A DNA stretch of 64,000 nt, taken from assembly GCF_012489685.1 (NCBI RefSeq), contig NC_080042.1, positions 53,992,066 to 54,056,065 of the forward strand, in the 5' to 3' direction. Below the pieces are notes generated by a model. It ran no database searches. It saw nothing but the letters and a program-made list of their open reading frames with translations, and had not been told where the DNA came from. The position numbers were made by a program, and so were the translations under genes. Positions 21,597 through 34,361 of the stretch are shown piece by piece (the first letter of the stretch is position 1; every line of letters starts with the position of its first letter). This DNA is from Lotus japonicus (Eukaryota > Streptophyta > Magnoliopsida > Fabales > Fabaceae).

Positions 21597-23042
21597 TTTT
21601 TAAAATGGCAGACGACCTTCTCCTGTTCACCAAGACTTCAGCTGGACAACAGACTCTGATGAGGAGTATCTTGGTTGACTTTTGCAAGGCGTAGGGGTTT
21701 CGAGTAAATGAGCGAAGTCTCGCGTGATAGGTTAGAGGAACATTGGGCAAACTATGAAGAATAGAATCTTCGTATCACATCCATCAAATTCACCCATGAA
21801 ATTCAAAAATATCTCGGATTCCATGTCTTCTAGAAAAGGGTTACCAAGGTCGACTTTCAGTTTATTCTTGACAAGATCAATTCCAGAATCTTCTCTTGGA
21901 AGCATATGCTCTTGAATAAAGCGGGGATGGCTACCTTGGCACAATCTGTCCTTGCTTCCATGCCTTCGTATTGCATGCAACATGTGTGGGTTCCCCAAGG
22001 AGTGTGTGATCAAGTTGACAACGAGGTAAAGAGGTTTCTTTCACAAGGAGCAGACAATAGAGACATCCATTTGGTTAAGTGAGAGAAGATGGCGCTTCCA
22101 AAGAGGTTGGAGGGTCTAGGTTTTAGGCGTTCCATGGATCATAACACGACTCTACTGGGGAAATGTTTGGCAAAAGATGTATAAGGCTCACAAACATTGG
22201 GTTCGCATCATGTATGGAAAGTATGTTGGACATCGTAACCATATCATTCACGTGGACGAGTAGGTTGGGTCGTATGTCTAGAGTTCTATTCTTAAGGTTA
22301 GGTATGAACTTAAAGATGGGTTTGTCTTCAAAGTTAGGAATGGCCACTCCTCCTTGTGGTACGATGTGTGGATGAGGCGTAAAAACTTTATCACATGGTG
22401 GACTTTGTGGATATCCATGACGTTGCGTTGAGGGTGTCTGAAGTGGTCAAGGGTGATGCGTGGAGATTGGATAGGCTTAGCACTATACTTCCCTATGTGG
22501 TTAAATATTGTGTTGTTTCATGTTTGTGCACGTTACCATTAATGCTAATATCCCAAATTGCTATGTCTGGAGAGAAGATATATCTAGTATCTATACTACT
22601 AACATTGTCTCCAATGGGTAATAAGTACTCAAACAAGCTCGGAGATGTGTGGGTAGCTTGCACCTAGAACCTGGTCATGAATTTGAAAGGCTAAAGTACC
22701 TAAGAAGTTTTATTTTCTTGCTTGGGTTACTATCATGATGCTCTTCCATCCAATTATCTTCGGAACCATAAGGGCATGGCTGCTTCAGCTTTTGGCAGTC
22801 GTTGTGATTCCTTCCCTAAAACAACCTTTCACTGTGTGAGGGGCTGTGTTTTTCTAAACGCACGTGGGCTCGGCTGGGCGTGAGCAAGATCTATTTGTCT
22901 GATTGCAGCTTATGATGCAGCAGGCGCTCGTGGCCACCCGTGGTGCCTTTTGAGGCATCTGGTGTGATCTCAATAAGTGGTGCTTGAGCAGATAAAAACC
23001 CATATCGAAACTGTCAGGCCCAGATATTGGCAATGAAAGAGG
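21597..23042 (+). pseudogene. L1-type LINE relic, 5' part (reverse transcriptase and zinc-binding region)
   Basis: Broken plus-strand frames give the reverse transcriptase catalytic box MADDLLLFTKTSAGQQTLM (the FADD/YADD position), then MALPKRLEGLGFR and SSLWYDVW, and near 22820 a zinc-binding CDSFPKTTFHCVRGC. The order is that of plant L1 ORF2 C-terminal halves. The 5' end is truncated and numerous stops are present. It is interrupted at 23042 by an LTR element and resumes at 25820. Confidence 0.75.
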
Positions 23043-23331
23043 TGTACTGATATGAGTTTAGGGGGCGCACTAATTCTATAAGCGTCGAGGGCTTAGGAAA
23101 TATGCATTACTGATATGAGCTTACCAACTTTGTAATATTGTGGGCTTTGCAATACCTGTACACATAATGAGCCGGGCGACCCATGATTCCAAGCGGGTCA
23201 GAACCAAGCTATAAATATCAGACACCACCCAAGCGGTGGGGGATCTAACTTTTCACACATTTTCTCATTTTGTCAGTTTTCTATCGCTCTCAAACTGTTT
23301 AGCCCTTGCTTGATAGTTCCAGACCGGAACA
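23043..23331 (+). repeat. 5' LTR of the non-autonomous element
   Basis: 289 bp, containing a TATA-like GCTATAAATATCAG near 23210 and followed directly by the primer-binding site. Confidence 0.9.
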
Positions 23332-23332
23332 T

Positions 23333-23350
23333 TGGCGCCCACCGTGGGGC
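23333..23350 (+). other. Primer-binding site of the non-autonomous element
   Basis: TGGCGCCCACCGTGGGGC starts one base after the LTR end. It resembles the Tat/Ogre-type site, so the element may be mobilised by Tat-type machinery. Confidence 0.7.
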
Positions 23351-23399
23351 TACTGTAAAACAAATCCCCACTACCACGAACAAGAGGCTATGTCAACTC

Positions 23400-23525
23400 T
23401 ACTTCTGAGAGAGGAGGGCGAACGAAATTGAAGGGGAAACGATGCAATAAATCTCTGTCAAAATGTCAGTTTCAAAAGGAAATAATGCTTTGACATCAAA
23501 GAGGAGGGCGAACGAAATTGGTGAC
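23400..23525. repeat. Direct repeat in the element leader
   Basis: GAGGAGGGCGAACGAAATTG occurs at about 23412 and again at about 23501 with unrelated sequence between. Confidence 0.8.
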
Positions 23526-25525
23526 ATCAAACCAAAAATTCAACATCAGGAAACAAATCGAGGGAAAAGGGAAGGAGACGAAGAGGAGAACAAAAATTCG
23601 TGGCGGCGCGATCTTCAACGGTGGGGCGAAAGCCCAGACGTGGTTGATGCTTGATGACAGGATATGCAATACAAACCGCCGAAGCCCCAAATTTTGGGTT
23701 GAAACCGTCCACTCAATATCAACCGCCAACTCTAAATTTAAACGATTATTTTGTCTCAACTGCCACTTTGGAGTTGCAACCGCTCATGGCTGCCACTTTG
23801 TCTCGACCCTGAACGATGACTCTTCAAGCCATTCGATTTCTTTGATCCCTATCTCTGACTATTTTTCCTTTAAAAGTTTCTTTGACATTTTCATTGAGTC
23901 GATGCTCTCTTCGGGCTAGCAAATTTTCACCCTCTATTGTCATTTGTTTTGTGCAAATTTCAGATTTCAACATTGCACACAAAGTGTTTGATCAAATGCC
24001 ACAATGAGATGTTGTTTCATTGCGAGTTGGGCGATGCAAATTGGACCGCCCTGCCCAAGTCCCAAAGGGGCGAAAATATTTGACATCTGTGTCGGTGACT
24101 TTCGAAAGTGGTACCCTCTAAACTCACTCATGTTATATGTTTATTCATAATCTTGGCCTTTTGGGGCTGTTTGTGCTATTAGTTGCTAAACTCATATAAT
24201 TTGTGGTTGAGTTTAAACTGATTGTTGTTGAATATCTTACCGGGATTGATAATGTTTCAAAGAATAAAATTAACATTGTTTAAATATGATTCCACAACTA
24301 TGCGATGTGATGATTTATTTGAAACTGGATCTCTTTCATCAATGATTTTAATTACAAGTGATTCTGGCATTTCGTATTCGGGCTTAGTGTTCTTTGAAAG
24401 TGAAGCATTTGTTATTTTCCAAGGCCAGTTGACAAACTTTAAGAAAGCCCATATGTTCATCTTGAAAAGAATGAAGTATTTTTAAGAAAGCCCATATGAT
24501 CATCCTGAAAAGAATGTGGTAAATTTAGTAAACGTGATTGTGCTGCTAAAATAAAAGGAGATTGAGATTAGTTTTTCTTACTTGGGCGTGGAAATTAAAA
24601 CATTGGGCGAAGAGGTTTAGTCCACTCACTATGTATTATTTATATGTGAAGATGAATTAGTGGTAAGCTGCAGTTTTAAATACAAAAGTTGATTATTTTG
24701 TTCTTCAAACCGTATCATGAAGAAGAACAACTAGTTTTGATATTGTCAATGTGTTATATTATATTTTATCTTGTGCTAACAAGGTAATGAGTTGACTAAA
24801 AATAGTCAAAGGATACAACATTATGCACTCTTTTCTCTACCCGGGCGGGAGAGTTTTTAATGAGGCATAATTCTTAAAACATTGCTTGAACAAGCATGTT
24901 TTTCATTTCTCCAGCTTAGGTCTATCAATTAGGCGACGCTAGGCAATTGAGATAAGAGTAAGACTCTTAAAACTAGAGCATCTGACCACGAATTCATAAG
25001 TACAGCCTTGATTGGTTTAAGCTTACCCAATTCAAGCACAAAGCCTCCAAGCAAGCAAAAGTCTTGTTAGATCATCGATCAAAAACGAGCATAATGCCAA
25101 GAAATTAATTGAAATTAACTTTCTTGGTTCAAGTGTTAAAACCTTATGAGTTCAAAGAATAGTTGATAGAGAAATGATGAGATTGTTAGGCTAACAATAT
25201 CGTTTTTACAAATGGTACAACCTACTACACGCACGTGAATTTTGAGGATGTGAAGGGACAATTTGAGTCAACTTGCACGGGCTATACAAAGATTAAGAAG
25301 CAACAACAGAAGTTGAAATGACAAAGGAATGACTACTTAGCTTTTATGTCTTTTAATTTTTATTTGATTTTGGAGCCTGTGCGCCCATTATTTTCTTTGC
25401 ACATTTTGGGCGTATCAATTACTTGTTAGTCTTTGTGTAATGTTAGGTGGGTTGATTACTTGTGGGCTCGAAGAGAAGACACACTTCGTCTTAAAGCTTT
25501 TAAGACTTGGTGTCTTGTGGGCTTG

Positions 25526-25814
25526 TGTACTGATATGAGCTTAGGGGGCGCACTAATTCTATAAGCGTCGAGGGTTTAGGAAATATGCATTACTGATATG
25601 GGCTTACCAATTTTTTAATATTGTAGGCTTTGCAATACTTATATACATAATGGGCCGGGCGACCCATGATCCCAAGCGGGTCAGAACCAAGCTATAAATA
25701 TCAGACACCACCCAAGCGGTGGGGGATCTAACTTTTCACACATTTTTTCATTTTGTCAGTTTTCTATCGCTCTCAAATTGTTTAGCCCTTGCTTGATAGT
25801 TCCAGACCAGAACA
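25526..25814 (+). repeat. 3' LTR of the non-autonomous element
   Basis: 289 bp, same length as the left LTR. No clear polypurine tract precedes it. Confidence 0.9.
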
Positions 25815-25819
25815 AGAGG

Positions 25820-26428
25820 GAATTCTGGGGCTTATTTCTAGTTCCTCTAGTCTGTAGGCTCCTAGATTGGTCTCTTGGATTCCCCCACCCCAGAGCCCTT
25901 TGTTGCTCTTAATGTAGATGGAAGTGTTCGTGGGCATGCTTTGCGCGCAGGTTTTGGAGGTTGCTTCTGGTGGGTTTGGGTGGCAATTAAATCCTGAGAT
26001 ACCTTGGTTATGTCTGACATCCTTCACATGAAGCTTCTCGCTCTTTAGCATGGCCTCTATCTAACTTGGAACATAGGATGTAGAAAGGTTTTATGTTACT
26101 CTTATTCTTCCACTACTTTAGCTTTGCTTCAGAAACCTCCGCCTCCTCATCACCAATATGCCTCTTTGATTGGCCACATTAGGGACTTGTTGGCTGGATC
26201 TTGAGAGGTGAGTTTCGCTCATACATTTAGGGAAGGGAACGCATGCACATATTTCCTTGCTAAGCTGGCTCTCAACAATGTTTGGCATTCCATTTGGTTT
26301 TCAGGATCCTCCCAAGGATGGACCCTATTCTGCGTGCTGATGCGATTGGTTCCTTGTTTGTGAGGGAGTAGTTGTTATTTGCTCTTTCTTTTTTGGGCGT
26401 AGCCCCGCCCTTGCACAAAAAAAAATGC
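25820..26428 (+). pseudogene. L1-type LINE relic, 3' part (RNase H domain and A-rich tail)
   Basis: The plus frame gives LNVDGSVRGHALRAGFGG, then GHIRDLLAGS and HTFREGNACTYFLAKLAL, the RNase H domain found at the end of plant L1 ORF2. It ends in an A-rich tail near 26418. Together with 21597-23042 it is one LINE split by the LTR element. Confidence 0.75.
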
Positions 26429-26989
26429 AATTAAATATTTATTATTATATTTATTGTTCATATTATTATTACATTCATTAAAATTATTATTATTTGTTAT
26501 TATCATAAGAGGTAAGATTAAGGGTATTTTAGTCAAAATAACAAAAAATACACTCTCCTTCATCGTTTCTTTCTAGATATGGAAGGACTGTTGATTGATA
26601 CCAAACAAAGGGAGGGATCTTGATAATTGTGTTTTCCCTCATGCAGTCATGTACCATTCTTTCCGTCATCTTTCCTTCCTTCCAAACGAAGGATTAATGT
26701 CATTCATTTTACTAAAGTTGGTGCAAATTTTATTCTTTTAAGAAAGGGACAGGGAATGGGATATGAAAAGGCAAGGAAGACACTGCAAATTTAAATTTCA
26801 CTAAGAAAGTATGCCTCATACATGAGGAAAACAAGAGTTACAGAACCAAAAACACAGAAACCATCGTGTTAAGCATTTCAAATAAATGCCAGCACGAGGA
26901 AAATGAAAGAGTTCTGATGTACAAATCAAAGTAAAAGCATATGGTATTTCTTTCTTATGATCCACCTTTTGTCCATGAAGTCAACAACA
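26429..26989. other. AT-rich spacer between LINE tail and the PGAP3-like gene
   Basis: ATT-rich low complexity (26430-26510), then unassigned sequence. The last ~200 bases are probably the 3' untranslated region of the minus-strand gene. Confidence 0.4.
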
Positions 26990-29900
26990 CTATTTCACCT
27001 TCTTAAGGAGAGCAGAGGTTCTGAACTCAGCATCATCCCTGATATAACTCCACCAAAGGAATGTAAGAGGAATGCAACAAGCATTCCAAACAGCATGAGC
27101 ATCCACATATCCCATGTAAGGTGGGAAATCATATGTCTCCATGACCATAGCTAGGGCTTGTCCCACCACCACAGTCCATAATTTCCACCGTGCCGGATGA
27201 CTCGAAACACCAGCCCAAATTGCCCAAATAAGAAGCTGAACGACAGTCATTGACATGCAAACTTTCATGTTCAAACCTGGAAAAATAGTCAATGCATCAG
27301 CTCATTCTGAAGAACAGTGCAGCATGATTTCGGTAGACCATACTTTAATAAGTGCATGTTTAGATAAAGTCAGAATCAGTTCATGGGAGAAGCTTATGTG
27401 AGTAGTTTCTGGGGAGAATCAATTCTATAACTCTGAGGAGAATCAATTCTATAAATTAATCTCAAAAGGAATTTATCTTCCATCATTTTCAGCATAAACC
27501 ATAACTCCAGTAGGAAACGAAAAAAAATAACATGTGTGATTCAATAGAAAGCACAAATGACAACCATTTAAATTTAAAAGATTACCATAATTAAGGTCGT
27601 AGAAATTCAGATACATTATATGAGTTGTCACAAAAGCAACCAAGGGAGCAGAAACCATGACTCTTGTAGCCTCATCCCTAACATTAAAAGCTCGCAGTAT
27701 TGCTAGAATGAGGGTGAATCCAAGTAAGCCCACAGCAGAAGAATAATTCAACTTCTCTGTCAATTCCACAGCTCTACAGATAATAGGGTTTGAAATACAT
27801 CAAAACTGAAAGCACAAATGGTTAAATCTTATTTAATATTTAATAAGCCTTTGTGATGCCGTGTGAGCGAGTATAAATGAGCTTTATGACAAACTCAAAA
27901 TACAATTAACACAAAGTTCCGGGAAATCAATAAGGCACCAGGTTTGAGGATTAGTACTTCAATACTGAATCATAATTTTATATATACAGCCCATAACATA
28001 CAAGGAAATCATAAAGTGAACAACTTACCTACTGTGAAAAACAGAACTCCACAACCATGAATTCATAGATAGAATCCCATAGATATGCCACAGGCCAGTG
28101 TACTCATAGTAAGTCTTCTTATCAGGCATCAAAGGCAACTTGTAGTACACAAGAATGAAAAAGGATACCCAGCCATGAAACTGCATGGCTAGATTAAGGG
28201 CAGACAAAGCAACAGCCACAGGTTCCTGAAACAATATACAACATATCGATGCTACAATCAAAAACCAAAACCAACTTAGCATGATGAACATTAAACCTTT
28301 CATAGGAGATTCATGAAAAAAACCTGAATGCCATATACACGCCGGAATGGCCATTTTCCATGATACTTGACAGGCTTGTCACCAAGTTTTGTTCTTTCTT
28401 CTTCTCTTACTAGCATGCAGTGATACCGACAATCAGTGCGACAGTCCCATTGTTTCCACCTCAAGTAGAGGGGTTCATGCATATACCATGGACCATCAAC
28501 TGGTTTTCCATCAGATGAGAATTTACAATGTTGAAAGCATCTATCCCCTACACATCCAGTTTTCTCGCACTGTTCCACACAAGCTCTGAAATTTAATAGT
28601 CAACACCAAATTGATCATACGGCAAGAATTGAGTCATAAATAATAATTTTACAGCTACTTTGTCCGCTAACAGTTCAATGCTGGATTAATCGGAAAAACA
28701 TGTATATTTTTCGCATCTGCTATTCGGTTCCTCATTTACTTACATCTGACAACTGGCAATAGTTAAAGTTTCACCTTTTTAATAAAATTAAAAATGCCCA
28801 TCAACAAACTACAATTTCTTCTGTGGAGTGAGACTCGTAAGGTACAAAAGTTCCAAGTTCCAACTCCTTCATGAAAGCATAAATACAGGAATAGATTAAA
28901 CTGAAAACATGCAGTATGAACGATAGGCAAACCCTGTAGAATTAGTCAAAAGAATAACAGAACATTATTTAAAAGTTTCGAGGAAAAGTCATAATTGATG
29001 CTGCATTTGATGGCAACTGATAGTCAGATATGAAATGCCACACTATCTCCATACCAAGGAAAGGGAGAAGTTAAAAGAGCACACTCACTATTGTGTAGAG
29101 CAGGGAACTGACACTTTCTTCTGGATATGTTAGATAAAGCAAATGATACGGAAAATTTATTTAAGTTTCAATATTATATTGCATAACCAAACTCCACACT
29201 TTATGAACTCCTAAGTCTGGGACTTGTGCAAGATACAAATGATGACAAAACCCATGCCAGGCTTCTAACAAAAAATAATGCTTATATAGATCTAAGCAAT
29301 ACAAATGATAGTAAAGCTTCCACGAAACCTCACTGAACTCATATTATTATTATTAATTATTATTATTATTATTTTTGTAGCAGGGATTTGGATTTTACCA
29401 GTAACAGAAAAGGTCAGCCTTCATAACTATAAATATCTGCCTATCTATTCCCGTGATATCAAATTTGTTCCTTTTTTTTGTTGAGACAAATGAAGCTGTG
29501 ACGTAAAAATATACTCTCCATAGAAAAGAACTAGATATGCCTACAATTATTATATAGGAATGGTTGTGGTGATACCACCACAGCTCATGAATTCATTCAA
29601 GAGTCCAACTAGGAATGCCATTGCAGTTAAGAAAAACATCTAAAAGGTAAGACATCTAATTTTTTGAGAGGTTCACTTTACTGATTGTATTGTGATAGAG
29701 TAAAATGTTCATGAACTAAATTTAATTGGGCGTTCTTTTCAAATTGCTGGGTTTCAATATAGCAGATAGTTGGCCAATTCATGTAATCACAAGCTGGATA
29801 ACTATTTTCAATGTACTTAGTTCAAATCATCAAAATATTGGAACAAGAGCTTTAAGCTTATATAGTAAGAAAAATATGAAACCAATTTGAATATGAAAGT

Positions 29901-31081
29901 TGATTTGGACGACTGTATTAAACCTAGGGCGGTATTGGATTTTATCAATCAAGACCTAAGTAGTGTTGCAACATACGTTATGAAGAAATTTTTACTGAAG
30001 CAAGTTCTTCATGGTTGTCTTGGTAAAAATAAGAATGCCCTAATATTAAATCGTTCACACTATTTGTTAAATAAACTAAATAGTTCCACAAAATAAAGAC
30101 ACATGATGCTTGGTAAAGTTAGAAACAAAAACATGCCAATAAATTTTCACGCCACATAGCTAGACAATAGTAACTAAATAACTAAATATTTATGAAAAAT
30201 ATTCCTAACTGTTTTCTTGAATATCTCAATTGCAGAGATCCATACTGTGTACTAAAGTATACAAATTCTAGCACTATATTTCAACTTTACAAACTAAAGT
30301 CAACGCAAAAAAACTTCTGATTATGATATCTACAGGTACTCAGTAAACATATCTGGAAGCAAGAAGGCATTCAATTCCAAACAAAAATCAGGTATCTCTC
30401 TATGTTAACAAGCAGTGGAACTTCCAGAAATCATCCAAAGCAATTACGAAAGTCAACAACTCCATGAAAAAATGTAAAAGCTCATCACTACAGAAGATAA
30501 AACTCTTAAAAAAAAAAAATCAAATCTCACACTCACTCAAACTCCAAGCTTGACAATAGACATCAAACAAAATAAATGAATACATAAATAATTAACAACT
30601 AACAACCCTGACGAAGGGATTTACAGGTGAAGGGTCAGGGTTCAAAAAACATAAATGAAATCCACATCATTATTCAATCATTACACCTATATGCAGGCAC
30701 TGATAATCCTAGAAGTCCACCAAAAACCAATCACATCATAATATATGCAAATAAAATCGTCTTAAGAATTCCTGAGTCCACACCACAACCTCATCCTAAA
30801 ATATTTATGAAGCAAAAATAAAAAGAGAGATCATTCCAATTTCCAAGTTCAAATTTTTAAGGTACCCATATTAGTAATAAAACACCAACCCCAGTTTTCT
30901 TTCAAGTCCCAAAATCTTATCAATCGCTTAGAGTAAATATTCTGAGCAAAATCTAAAAGAGAGAGAGAGAGAGTGAGAGGATTTACTTGTAAAGCGGATC
31001 GGCGTCGCCGTCGCTGGCGGTGAGAGGGCGGAGGAGGGAGCAGAGTGCAGCGAGAAGCAGGAGAGAGCGAAAGGGAGCCAT
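26990..31081 (-). CDS. PGAP3/PER1-like GPI-remodelling protein, five coding exons (342 aa)
   Basis: Coding exons on the minus strand: 31081-30987, 28585-28324, 28225-28029, 27773-27586 and 27276-26990. All introns are GT-AG and phases match, giving 342 residues, the usual length for plant members. Residues 1-22 (MAPFRSLLLLAALCSLLRPL) form a signal peptide. A Cys-rich luminal part follows (CVEQCEKTGCVGDRCFQHC), with the family motif PVKYHGKWPFRRVYGIQEP, then several membrane segments. PER1/PGAP3 proteins (CREST superfamily) act in the ER/Golgi in removing an acyl chain from GPI anchors. Two family motifs are altered: FHSRD reads FHSRA (A186) and the HxxxH motif DAHALWH reads DAHAVWN (N312). 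It may be a functional variant or a non-catalytic paralogue. It is the only apparently complete host gene in the window. Confidence 0.9.
27400..27470. repeat. Short tandem repeat in intron 4 of the PGAP3-like gene
   Basis: GAGGAGAATCAATTCTATAA-type unit present twice in tandem, probably a MITE remnant. Confidence 0.5.
28586..30986 (-). other. Intron 1 of the PGAP3-like gene (2.4 kb)
   Basis: Donor CTTTACAA/GTAAAT and acceptor ATTTCAG/AGCTTG. Holds an (ATT)n tract at 29340-29372 and no inserted element with defined ends. Confidence 0.8.
30960..30976. repeat. (AG)n tract at the intron 1 donor side
   Basis: GA/AG dinucleotides 10-25 bases inside intron 1 of the PGAP3-like gene. Confidence 0.8.
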
Positions 31082-31330
31082 CGAATTCACGCGAAAGCGA
31101 AGTCAAAGGGGAAGGAGGATGAGAAGAGAGAGGAGGTTCCAGCGAGAATCGACGGTGAGTTTCGCATTGACGGCGAGGTCGGGTTACATTAGCGGCGGAG
31201 CACGGTGGCAGTGGTGGTGGTGATTGATCTCGAAAGGGACAAGGGAGTGAGTCAACTCGGAGCGAGTTGGGATGGGAGTGGGAAAAACAGGGCCAGAATC
31301 TCGGGAGGAAATGATATCTCAGACACACAA
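31082..31330 (-). promoter_or_regulatory. Probable 5'UTR and promoter of the PGAP3-like gene
   Basis: GC-rich leader-like sequence immediately upstream of ATG 31081, switching to AT-rich sequence beyond 31320. No clear TATA box was seen, as is common for housekeeping plant genes. Confidence 0.4.
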
Positions 31331-32529
31331 CATTATTATTTTATCATCATCAAGTTATCACTTATCATTAATAAATAACCACGTTTGTGATGTGAGTTTC
31401 AAAAAGAAAACAGAAAAGTTAAATATGTATTGTTTTTTATCCTCCTTTAATTTTATTTTTGGTCCTTAAGATAGTGAATTCTTAATTGTAATCCCTTCAT
31501 TCATTTTGGTGACCATAAAACCGTTATAACTCATAACACGTGCTTTTTGACATTAGTGACGATTTTTAAACCGGTACAAAATGTGTTCGTGACGGTTTAA
31601 ACCGTCAAAAAATAGATAGAGATCAAAAGATCATTGGTTTCTCTATACACAAACGGAAGAAGAAGGTGATTGAGCATTTCATTTCTAAGGATATGCAGTT
31701 GTCAGCTTTATTAATTGTCACACCCGCTTGTGTGGAGAGTGAGGGTGTGCCCACTCTTGGTAGCGATGAGTGTGTGGCAGAGAGAGCGGCTAATGTCTGA
31801 AAAAGTCTTTGTGATGTGAAATTTATTTATTAAATTTTCGATATTTAGAAAATTAGAAAATATTGCTTTAAGTTTTGACTAGTTTAGAAATTAAATAAAT
31901 TAGGATGGTGCTACTCCCAAAAAGCTTTATTAAAATCAGTTAAAATCCATTTTTTATATTCTTTAACTCTTAAATCCTTCAAAAATAAAACTCTTAAAAA
32001 GTCTTTGTCCATGGCTAGAAAATATTTTTTGGTGAATGGCTAGAAATTATTTTGATGCAAGCAAAAAAAACATAAAGTTGATTGAGTTTAGTCATGAAGA
32101 CCGAGGAATTGAGATAATTTCTATGAGGTTATATAATGAAATTTCACTATCAACATACTCTTTTTACATTTTTAACATATATTATTTATTATTTAAAATA
32201 ATAAATGTCACGTTCTTTCCAAAGAGGACAAAATTAGTTTTTTTTTTGAAATTGAGGACAAAATTAGTTGGAGAATAATGGATGTAGCATAGCGTTTTAA
32301 ACGTTAAATTTAATCTAAGCTAAGTTGGTACTTAGCGAAAATTCAAAAGTGATATAAGATGTCGGTTGAATGTGATTTCAATAATTATATATGGATTTTT
32401 GTTAAACTCAGTGCTATAACATCTAGACTTCTTATTAGGATATGAAAGAAAAACAAATACACAAAAAAAAAGTTTTAAATTTTAACAAGGTTTGAGTTGG
32501 AAGTTGGTTTGACTTCTTAAACATTGTTT
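31331..32529. other. AT-rich intergenic stretch
   Basis: No recognisable coding region. Near 31560-31610, GACGGTTTAAACCGTC and related words resemble CACTA subterminal repeats, but no CACTA terminus is visible. Confidence 0.4.
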
Positions 32530-33010
32530 ATTATTGAGCGGTGTGTATAGAGGTGAATCCGGTCAAGTACTTCTAATATAAAAGGCCTGCCTAGGATGTG
32601 CTTAAGACGGGCTTTGCCCTCTAGATGGCCTTCTTATGGACATGGCGAGTGAGGAACCCCCAATGACGAGTCACCTAGCTTGGGCGAGCCCTTAGCCATG
32701 ACTTTTTTGTCGGACAGGTGACCTCTTCATGTGTGGGCGGTCCGACATCACTTACGTATATTAGTCATCCATGTTGGTGAGTTGCATGTTTATTACGCCA
32801 TGTTAAGGACTTATGTTCTTTATATGTTTAGGCAACCCTGCCCCCTTTTTGGGCAGGTTCTGTTTATACGGGACATTTTAGTACTTAGGCCCAAACTCAT
32901 GTATATAGCTTTAGGCTCCTCTATATAAGGAGGAAGGGTCACTTGTAATAGGGATTTTTACCTTCATAATAAAATAGCTTAGCTTAGGTCTTCTCCTATA
33001 TAAGGACAAA
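32530..33010 (+). repeat. LTR-like fragment with TATA box
   Basis: The base composition and the block CTCCTCTATATAAGGAGG near 32918, followed by 'acttgtaatagggatt' and AATAAAA-like signals, are typical of gypsy U3/R sequence. No TG..CA pair or duplication was found, so it is a truncated LTR at best. Confidence 0.4.
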
Positions 33011-33119
33011 ATTGTTGGAAAATGATTCCTTGCTTAAAGTGATTTCTGAGCCTATCCAAAAATTGATTTTCAAATATAACATTTCTTGTAGCTTCTAAGT
33101 TTGTTCGAATTTGATTTTC

Positions 33120-34130
33120 AATTTTGTGGTGGAGATTATATATGGAAATCCATTGTTTTTTTCTTCATTGTCCTTCAATAATATGAGAGTAATGTTTTCT
33201 CTCGGGAAAGTTTTTTGGCGCAATGCTGCAAGGAGGTGGCATGGAGGGCTGCCTTAGTTTTTCTCCCCGTTTGTGACGCACTTTGTCGTCGAGGGGTGGA
33301 TGTGGACCTGTCTTATCCTTATTATGGGGCATATGTAGAAATAGTCGATCATATCTTGTTGTCATGCCCAGTGAGTCGTTGCTACTAGTTTGGTTTCACA
33401 TTTTCCTTGAAGATTCTTTCTCAACTTTGAAAGAGTTTTTGGTTTTCTTCCTAGAAGGAGTGGAAGGAATCACTTTATGACAAACAAGAGTCTGTGTGCT
33501 ATGGAAGCAAGGAACAAGCTAGCGTTCAAGGGGTGCATGTTCTCTGGCGAGTTGGTGTTGTTGCGGGTCTCTTCTCTTTACGGTTGTTGTCGTAGGGCAG
33601 CTTGGCTTTGAGGTTTGCATCAGTATTACCTAGCTACCCTCTGGTCTCGTCCACCGCGGGAGCGAATCAAGGTTAACTTGGACGCCTCCGTGAAAGCCTC
33701 TAGTTGGGCAGGGATGGACATGGTGGCCCGTAAGTATGTCGGTAATGTTCCTGTTGTTGTCGAGTGCCATGTTGATATTTCTTCTCCGATGTTTGCGGAG
33801 GCCTTAGCACCCAGCTTGGCTTCCGGCGTGTCTGTTTTGAGACATATTATGTTCGGCTTTTTCAAAGATGGAGGAAGCATTTGGATGGTGGATCTTATTT
33901 GGTGTCTATTATTAGAGAATGTCGTTTGTTTTCTTCTTATTTCGACACCGTTGAACTTTCTTTTCTTTGTTGTAGTGGTAATTTTGTTGCTGACTTCCTA
34001 GCACGTAACGTTTCTGCCTATGCAGGTATTGTTTTGCTGGAGGTTGTTCCTTCGAAAGTGCTTTTATTTGTAAATATTGCTTCTTTGCCATTTGTTTTGT
34101 GATTTAATACAGACAAATTTCAAAATAAAT
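33120..34130 (+). pseudogene. L1-type LINE fragment (zinc-binding region and RNase H)
   Basis: Broken frames give SSRGVDVDLSYPYYGAYVE and VDHILLSCPVSRC (zf-RVT) near 33280-33390. Then comes an RNase H start RERIKVNLDASVKASSW near 33650 and its end CCSGNFVADFLARNVSAYAG near 33970. No start, several frame changes. Confidence 0.7.
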
Positions 34131-34361
34131 AAATTTGTTTGGTGTTTTTTTTGGAATAATAGTTTGTTCACACATTAATTATTACCTCTTTTTTGGTACA
34201 TCGGAAAGAATTATACTTATACGTTAGTAATATATGAAGAGAGGAGAAGTAAATGAGTAATATCATGAGTGATGTGATAGCAAATGCAGAAAAAGGTAAA
34301 AAAAATAGTGAAAAATACATGTTGTTACTTTTAGTTATGGTGCATTTTGTCAAAAACAACC

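Larger units (their letters stand above)
23043..25814 (+). mobile_element. Non-autonomous LTR retrotransposon, 2772 bp, TSD AGAGG
   Basis: Two 289-bp LTRs (23043-23331 and 25526-25814) start TGTACTGATATGAG and end GGAACA/AGAACA. AGAGG flanks both sides (23038-23042 and 25815-25819). The primer-binding site follows the left LTR. The 2.2-kb interior holds no gag or pol domain I can recognise, only short frames such as 23463-23654. The LTRs differ at roughly a dozen positions by eye, so it is older than the Tat element at 38526. It sits inside a LINE relic. Confidence 0.9.

Noticed and set aside
30849..31328. 159-codon minus-strand frame over the PGAP3-like first exon
   Set aside because: Different frame from the signal-peptide exon. 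It arises from GC-rich leader sequence and shows no domain.
32530..33010. Calling a defined solo LTR here
   Set aside because: No TG..CA ends or duplication could be found; kept only as an LTR-like fragment.
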